DNA from: Tubiluchus corallicola
Lineage: Eukaryota; Priapulida; Priapulimorpha; Priapulimorphida; Tubiluchidae
Length of the DNA stretch: 64,000 nt
Direction: 5' to 3'
Assembly (NCBI GenBank): GCA_030141605.1
Contig: JAQGDQ010000064.1
Span: 171,618-235,617, forward strand
This document shows positions 59,214 through 64,000 of this stretch, one piece after another. A model generated the notes under the pieces. The model was given only the letters and a program-made list of their open reading frames with translations. It had not been told where the DNA came from and ran no database searches. How positions within the stretch are numbered: position 1 is the first letter of the stretch; every line of letters begins with the position of its first letter. The translations under genes were made by a program, and so were the position numbers.

Positions 59214-60726
59214 AGATAAAAATATTATAAAAGGATTAATATGCTACGTTTTACATTATATTATAAAAAACAGGGTTATCATCAGAAATAAATTTTAAGC
59301 CTCGTACAAAAATTGCCATAGACTACTACAATTGGCACTTATTCAGCAAAAAATAACGAATTCGTAAGTGTTTACAAATTTAATAAGTTAAAAAAAATTA
59401 AATTTTATTTTGTTTTTGTATATAATATGCGATAAATTATGAACTATAATAAAGCTATATAAATTAATGACTGTATGAAGAAGAAAAAATTACTGACGAA
59501 CATGTAAAATCAAAGAAGAAAGAAAAAATGAACAATCCTCATTCACGTGTTTATATAAAACATATGATATATTTACACTAATCAATCAACAGTTAAGCTG
59601 TAAAGGACCTGTTTTGTTCACCCCTCTCCTCAGTGTTAGATGGAACAGATGTCACATTCATTATTAAACAGTATACTGGCTTCATATTATAAAGCTGATG
59701 TACATTGGACGTTTAGAATACCAGTTTAATGTGTCGGATTAATAATTAGATTAATGTAATCAAGAGCCAGAGGAAAGAGTAATAATGTTATATTCACTGG
59801 ACTGGTTTCACTAAATTGCGCTAAATTTAGCCACTGTTCTTATGTTCCATCGCAATCTTTTTTCAAACAAGGATGTTTTCGTGTTTCGTGACAAGTTAAA
59901 TTATAGAAGTTTTTCAGCAATTGAATTTAAAAATATAGGTCACCTTCCAACCCAGAATAAATCTAAAGCTAAACCGCTTATAAACGTTTTCTGAAGTCGG
60001 AAAGCATAAGTTACGCAGGGCCGGAAGTATTAGAAGAGAAATATGAAAAGAAAATGTTTTGTGTTTGGTTCTTCGACTAGTGTAAAAACACATAATAAAG
60101 CATCTCGCTAAATTTTGAAAGCTGGTGGGACGTACGTCATGTTATAATCTCCAAAATTACTGAAGTACAATAATGCTATTTGATTTTGTTTTATAAGGAA
60201 TATAGTTATTTTGGAGTTTTATTAACATTTAGCTGACGCCGAGCATACATACATGAGAAGATTAGAAAATTATAATTAGAAAGTGAAAAGATTATAATTT
60301 TTTTATTATTACATTTCAGTTTTTTCAAGTTTCTAGCTATTTAGTAATGAAATGTAGCTAAGCGGGTTTGAAAATAACTTTTAGCAGTAACTAGTTGTAT
60401 TTATAACATTGTAAAATTGAACTGAATTAGTTACCTTTTTAGCCATCTTACCCAGCAACTGAGTCAGCAACTTTTTAATAATAGCTTAAATAACACTACA
60501 AATCAAGTTTGATAAATTTACAAATGAGAATCTTGCTGCACAAGCCATTTTGAGAACAGTCTAAAGAGTCTGATTTAGAAGTTTCTTGTTTTGGTCTCGT
60601 CTAAATACGTTCTGGGTAAGGCTTGTGAACATTTCGAGTGTATGGTGTTTTACAAGTTTTTTTTTGTACAAAAAATACCTTGTATGAGTTGTAAGCAAGG
60701 TCAGAGTCTATAAATATTTTGTGAGG
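59209..60726. other. AT-rich non-coding DNA
   Basis: No supported gene or element recognised over 1.5 kb. Confidence 0.5.
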
Positions 60727-60784
<58 letters not shown>

Positions 60785-60786
60785 CC
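60727..60786 (+). repeat. (CT)n microsatellite
   Basis: About 60 bp of CT dinucleotides with two TTTCT interruptions. Arg/Glu-rich minus-strand frames across it are artefacts. Confidence 0.97.
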
Positions 60787-61107
60787 TATCTTTGTCTCTC
60801 GCGCTTCCTCGCTTTTCATGTTTGTTAAGACCATTACTCTGTCTACAGACTCTAAGCTTCATCTGCTTACTCTCGCATAAGATGTCTTCCTGCCCGCCGA
60901 ACCGATTTGTTTTCGTTTCCTCAACTGTTTGCGTCTGATTCGAGTGACTGTTTAGCATTAGAAAAAATCAATTGAACGTTGCGACCAAAAAACCCAGGGG
61001 CAATAAATAAATAAGCGAGGCGTATAGTTAATCGTTCTAATGTCACGTATAGAAGTGATGCAGAGGATACTGTACTCCAGCCAATTTCCCTCACCGGCTA
61101 GTTGTTG
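60787..61107. other. Non-coding DNA, nothing recognised
   Basis: The minus-strand frame reading into the (CT)n tract at 60701-60958 lacks support. Confidence 0.45.
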
Positions 61108-61552
61108 CATATACTGGAAATACGAAAATAGTTAATGAACACAATACCTCTCACCTACAAAATACTACGTGATTTGGCATCTGCATATCTTACTGATCTT
61201 TTGATTCACCGTAACATAGGCCGAAAACTTCGGTCTAATACTAGTGAATAAATTAATTTACATCAGCCAATTCCTAATAGTATTCTATGGTGAAAAAGCC
61301 TTTTCTGTTTGTGCTCCACATCTCTCTAATAACTTACCTGTTGCTATACCCTCTGCGAATTCATTACGTTCTTTTAAACTTAAAACAAGTCCATTTAGAT
61401 TGCAGTTTTTATGATGAATTATTTTTTTAATGTCTTTTAATTCTTATATATCTTATGAATTTTAAGTGAATTTTATTGTTCAGCGTGCTGAGATTTTTAA
61501 TAATGTAGTGCTCTACATAAATAAATTTTACATTTATTACATTTTACCGTTT
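61108..61552 (+). pseudogene. LINE C-terminal remnant with 3' UTR, plus strand
   Basis: From 61108 the frame reads LHILEIRK, stop, then LTYKILRDLASAYLTDLLIH and RNIGRKLRSNTSE before TAA at 61249-61251. The homology continues one frame over (61286-61411) as YGEKAFSVCAPHLSNNLPVA then IPSANSLRSFKLKT and TGA. Both halves match the standard C-terminus of CR1/L2-like LINE proteins (LTYKALHGLAPxYLxDLL..., then GDRAFSxxAPxLWNxLPxxIRxxxSLxxFKxxLKT). The expected Trp of APKLWN is Ser here. A short 3' UTR with GTAGTGCTCTACATAAATAA ends in a TTTACATTTATT-like tail. Distinct from the remnant at 58.6-59.0 kb and opposite in orientation. Confidence 0.85.
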
Positions 61553-61930
61553 CAAGTAAATTTATTCATAAAACAAGCCCAGTTGGGAAAACAAAGAACA
61601 CAAAAATATTAAATAATCTTTTATCACAATACAAAAAAAGTTTACATAAACATGTAAAGGTCCATAAACTTATTCTGTGTTTCTGGCAAAGTAAAAAACA
61701 TCAAAACATCATACGAGTATAATCTGTGCAAGATAGACTTGTTTTCAAATTCTTAATAGTAAGAACGATATCCGTTGGATAAATATTACGCAATACGTAA
61801 AATTTGCTGATATTATGGAATGAAGACAAGTTAATGTTTAAAAGTCATAAAATATTTAATTTATGAAATTGCACTAAATTCAGTATAGTATGTAAAATAA
61901 ATTTTAAATATCTGTGTCAAGTCTAGTTAC
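61553..61930. other. Non-coding DNA or intron
   Basis: No third exon of the minus-strand gene candidate was found here. If that gene is real this would be intronic, with the LINE remnant inserted farther on. Confidence 0.4.
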
Positions 61931-61977
61931 CAATTTCGATGACAGGAACGTAATCACAGGCAGGGTTCATTTTTAGT
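61931..61977 (-). CDS. Candidate short exon of decarboxylase-like gene
   Basis: On the minus strand a strong acceptor, TTTTCTACTTTTTAG (AG at 61979-61978), is followed by 47 nt and a donor, AAATTG|GTAACT (GT at 61930-61929). The upstream exon at 62269-62608 ends with two bases (AG). Joining completes an Arg codon and keeps the frame open: R, LKMNPACDYVPVIEI, then one base. In ornithine decarboxylase-type proteins the corresponding place carries a short helix end, a His/Tyr-Pro and a beta strand (HPKAKLVLRI-like). NPACDYVPVIEI fits in spacing. The 291-nt intron is of ordinary size. Support is splice sites plus frame continuity, and the identification is tentative. Confidence 0.4.
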
Positions 61978-62268
61978 CTAAAAAGTAGAAAATGAAGACA
62001 ATAGAGAAATTTGCCAAAATTTTCAATAAATATTATGCGAAAAAAGCTGATTTTGCAGTATGATATTGCTTTGTCTACTCTGCTATTTTGGAGAACACTC
62101 TTTCGCATATTTTTAGAATAGAACTGTGCACATTTTCGATATAACTGTATTCGTACGCGATTACATACGTACTTGTATACAGCTACGCGATAAATGCGTA
62201 TCTTTCGCATTACGCCTTAGCTTTATGCTTGATTCGCGTGCAGGTATTTGTATATCAACTCTGTTTAC

Positions 62269-62608
62269 CTTTCGATGAAGATCTGTTTCCCTGAAACGTA
62301 ACTTGGCTTCTTTATAATGGTTTCCGCCACGTACAGCAAGTAGCTGCCACTGAGCGCAAGTGTAATAACTCTTGACATCCGATCATTCAACAAAAATTTC
62401 ACAAACTTATCTTTAGTACAGGGATAAAAATGAAACATATTCCTGAGCATCCTCAGCCAGGGCATTTTATTTACAGCTGGTGCATGCATGGCGAATCCAC
62501 GATTTGTAGAAACATCTTTTGGCCATTTTTCCAGTTTCTTTTGAACCGTTTCAGTATTAACAATAAAATATTCGAAATTGTTGTCTGTTACAAATCTCTC
62601 AAGGCTTT
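62269..62608 (-). CDS. Candidate exon, diverged ornithine decarboxylase-fold protein (catalytic Lys lost)
   Basis: On the minus strand one frame is open for about 113 codons, from an acceptor-like AG near 62610-62609 (or 62606-62605, both after a T-rich tract) to a consensus donor GAAAG|GTAAAC (GT at 62268-62267). The peptide reads SLERFVTDNNFEYFIVNTET, then VQKKLEKWPKDVSTNRGF, then AMHAPAVNKMPWLRMLRNMF, then HFYPCTKDKFVKFLLNDRMS, then RVITLALSGSYLL and onward. By eye it tracks the N-terminal half of group IV decarboxylases: FYVADxxxxxxKxxxW, then the PFYAVKCN strand, then (V/L)RxLxxxGxGFDCAS, then a helix, then RIIxANPCK. FxVN...KKxxxW, LRML, the FDCAS-position YPCTK and RVI are kept in order and spacing. 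The lysine motif YAVKCN is replaced by AMHAPAVN, and ANPCK by LALSG, so PLP catalysis is not expected. That recalls antizyme inhibitors or a decaying paralogue. Exon status is more secure than the family. Confidence 0.4.
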
Positions 62609-62699
62609 CTCATTAATTAATGTTACGATAAAAAAAATTTCCTGTAAAAATTGGATGCTGTACTAAACGTTCTTCCTCCTGTTTTATCACCATTGTGCC

Positions 62700-62719
62700 T
62701 CTCTCTCTCTCTCTCTCTC
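62700..62719 (+). repeat. (CT)n microsatellite
   Basis: Ten uninterrupted CT units. Confidence 0.95.
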
Positions 62720-63926
62720 AGAGGCTGAAAATAGGGCTAGCGAAAATAAACCCGTGACCCCAAAACATTGCATATTGTTTCTGCAGTGCCAGCCTGTGCT
62801 TTTCTTGGAACTACCAAGGCGATAGCTTAAAAGCTTAAATTTTTCTATTACTCATTTGCAAGCCAAAAAATAGGAATTATCATACACAAATAAAATTGTA
62901 CATGTATGTAACACTTAGTTAAGTTTCAACAACAAGCCTAATACCCTCTGTAATCATCATCATGTGATTGCCTAATTTGCCAAATACACAAGTGTTATGC
63001 AAACCGGATTGTTCGCAATAAACAAATAAACCAATTTTTGTGTTAGCTCGCAGACATATATGCAATCTAATTATGAAGAGAATTAGAACATTAAAAACAG
63101 AAATTAATTAAAGAGTATTTACATAAATGACATACATTAAAACTTAATTGCCGCGGGCGAAAATATTAGGACCCATGTAAAATCTAGATAGTGCTTGTTT
63201 CTTGTGCAAAGCTTGTGTCCAAGGCGCTGACTATCTGAGAAAGAATGACTGAAGGCGCTTTCGCAATCATAATTCTTTCACATAATACTTTGTTTCTAAA
63301 ATACATATTTCACGCTTTCAATGTTTCATACGTTAGGCCATTTCACATGTTTTACGCACATTGAAAAATGCTCTAGCAACTACCGTACGTTTTTCTTTTT
63401 GTCGATCGGTGGCGCCACTTATAATGCGTACACTATTTCGCATCCTTATCACAATGCGTACATCACAATACTCATTATAGCAATCTACACAAGTCGTTGA
63501 AATAAAAGGGGTTTGAGTATCCTTATGTAAGACTTGTAAGGGTCGTATCCTATCCCACCTTCTGGTATTAGCAAATTGCAAGTAAAACCAGGTAGTGCAA
63601 AAATCATTTGCGAATTCCGGCCAGTTATAATAAGCCAATAAATTTTGTAGCCGCCTACTTTTAGCGGGTAATAACTTTTGGAAACGTAAAATCTAATTTT
63701 GATTATTTGTAGATTTCTTTTCTTGGTGTATATGATCCTCGTATTGCTTGGAGGTTTTATTTAGCTTCAGTGATTCTCTATAAATTGCTTGTGGAAGAAC
63801 AAAAAAATGTAGAAATAATTATGTACGTGTAGATTAGTCCTATGTAACCAGTTGTTTGATTATGAATTGTGCATTTAAGTTACACCTACTGTCCCAGCTG
63901 AATGTTATTTTTATCTACGACAACCT
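62720..63926. other. Non-coding DNA, one unsupported frame
   Basis: The minus-strand frame at 63333-63638 is 101 codons but has no recognised domain, and a second frame on the same strand is equally gene-like, so neither is called. No upstream exon of the decarboxylase-like candidate was recognised. Confidence 0.4.
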
Positions 63927-64000
63927 TATATATATATAGCTATATTATAAATCAATATATATATATATATATTGATTTATAATATAGCTATATATATATA
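63927..64000. repeat. Perfect AT-rich palindrome, at least 74 bp, cut by window end
   Basis: Symmetric about 63963.5. The left arm TATATATATAGC...AAATCAATATAT is mirrored base for base by ATATATTGATTT...GCTATATATATA up to the last base of the window. The non-simple words TATAGCTATATTATAAATCA and their inverse show it is more than a TA run. Its full extent lies beyond the window. Confidence 0.95.

Overview
This window looks like non-coding DNA from an invertebrate animal with a gene-sparse, repeat-laden nuclear genome. It is roughly two-thirds A+T. It has no operons, no bacterial-style gene packing, no rRNA and no convincing intact tRNA gene. It does have decayed non-LTR retrotransposons, DNA-transposon and MITE remnants, fold-back elements, minisatellites, many long pure microsatellites, and a degenerate interstitial (CCCTAA)n tract of the animal telomere type. 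I cannot name the species.

Layout: 0.65-1.7 kb holds a 5'-truncated LINE on the minus strand with an (AATC)n tail and a putative 7-bp target duplication whose right copy runs into a (GA)n microsatellite. 3.5-6 kb holds a tandem duplication and two striking compound microsatellites. 7.7-8.9 kb holds a second broken reverse transcriptase and another decayed reading frame. 10.9-13.3 kb holds two 395-bp direct copies of a MITE-like element. 14.8 kb has telomere-like repeats. 15.8-18.2 kb holds exon-like pieces. 19.7-20.6 and 43.7-44.4 kb hold two fold-back elements with minisatellite arms. 24.3-25.1 kb is a degraded mariner-like transposon with inverted ends, TA target sites and a transposase C-terminal remnant. 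26.6-29.5 kb and 36.3-39.3 kb hold short exon-like segments with good splice sites. 44.9-45.6 kb is a minisatellite of about 50-bp units. 53.6-54.0 kb is a 187-bp tandem dimer. 57.7-61.6 kb is a cluster of retroelement 3' ends, including two further LINE C-terminal remnants. The window ends in a perfect AT-rich palindrome of at least 74 bp.

The best protein-coding lead is on the minus strand at 62.6-61.9 kb. Two exon-like blocks with consensus splice sites join in frame. The product resembles, by eye, the N-terminal part of the ornithine decarboxylase / antizyme-inhibitor fold, with the catalytic lysine motif lost. No complete gene can be reconstructed. Most longer open frames are microsatellite translations or chance. 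Exon calls rest on splice-site shape, local base composition and reading-frame continuity, without transcripts or database searches.
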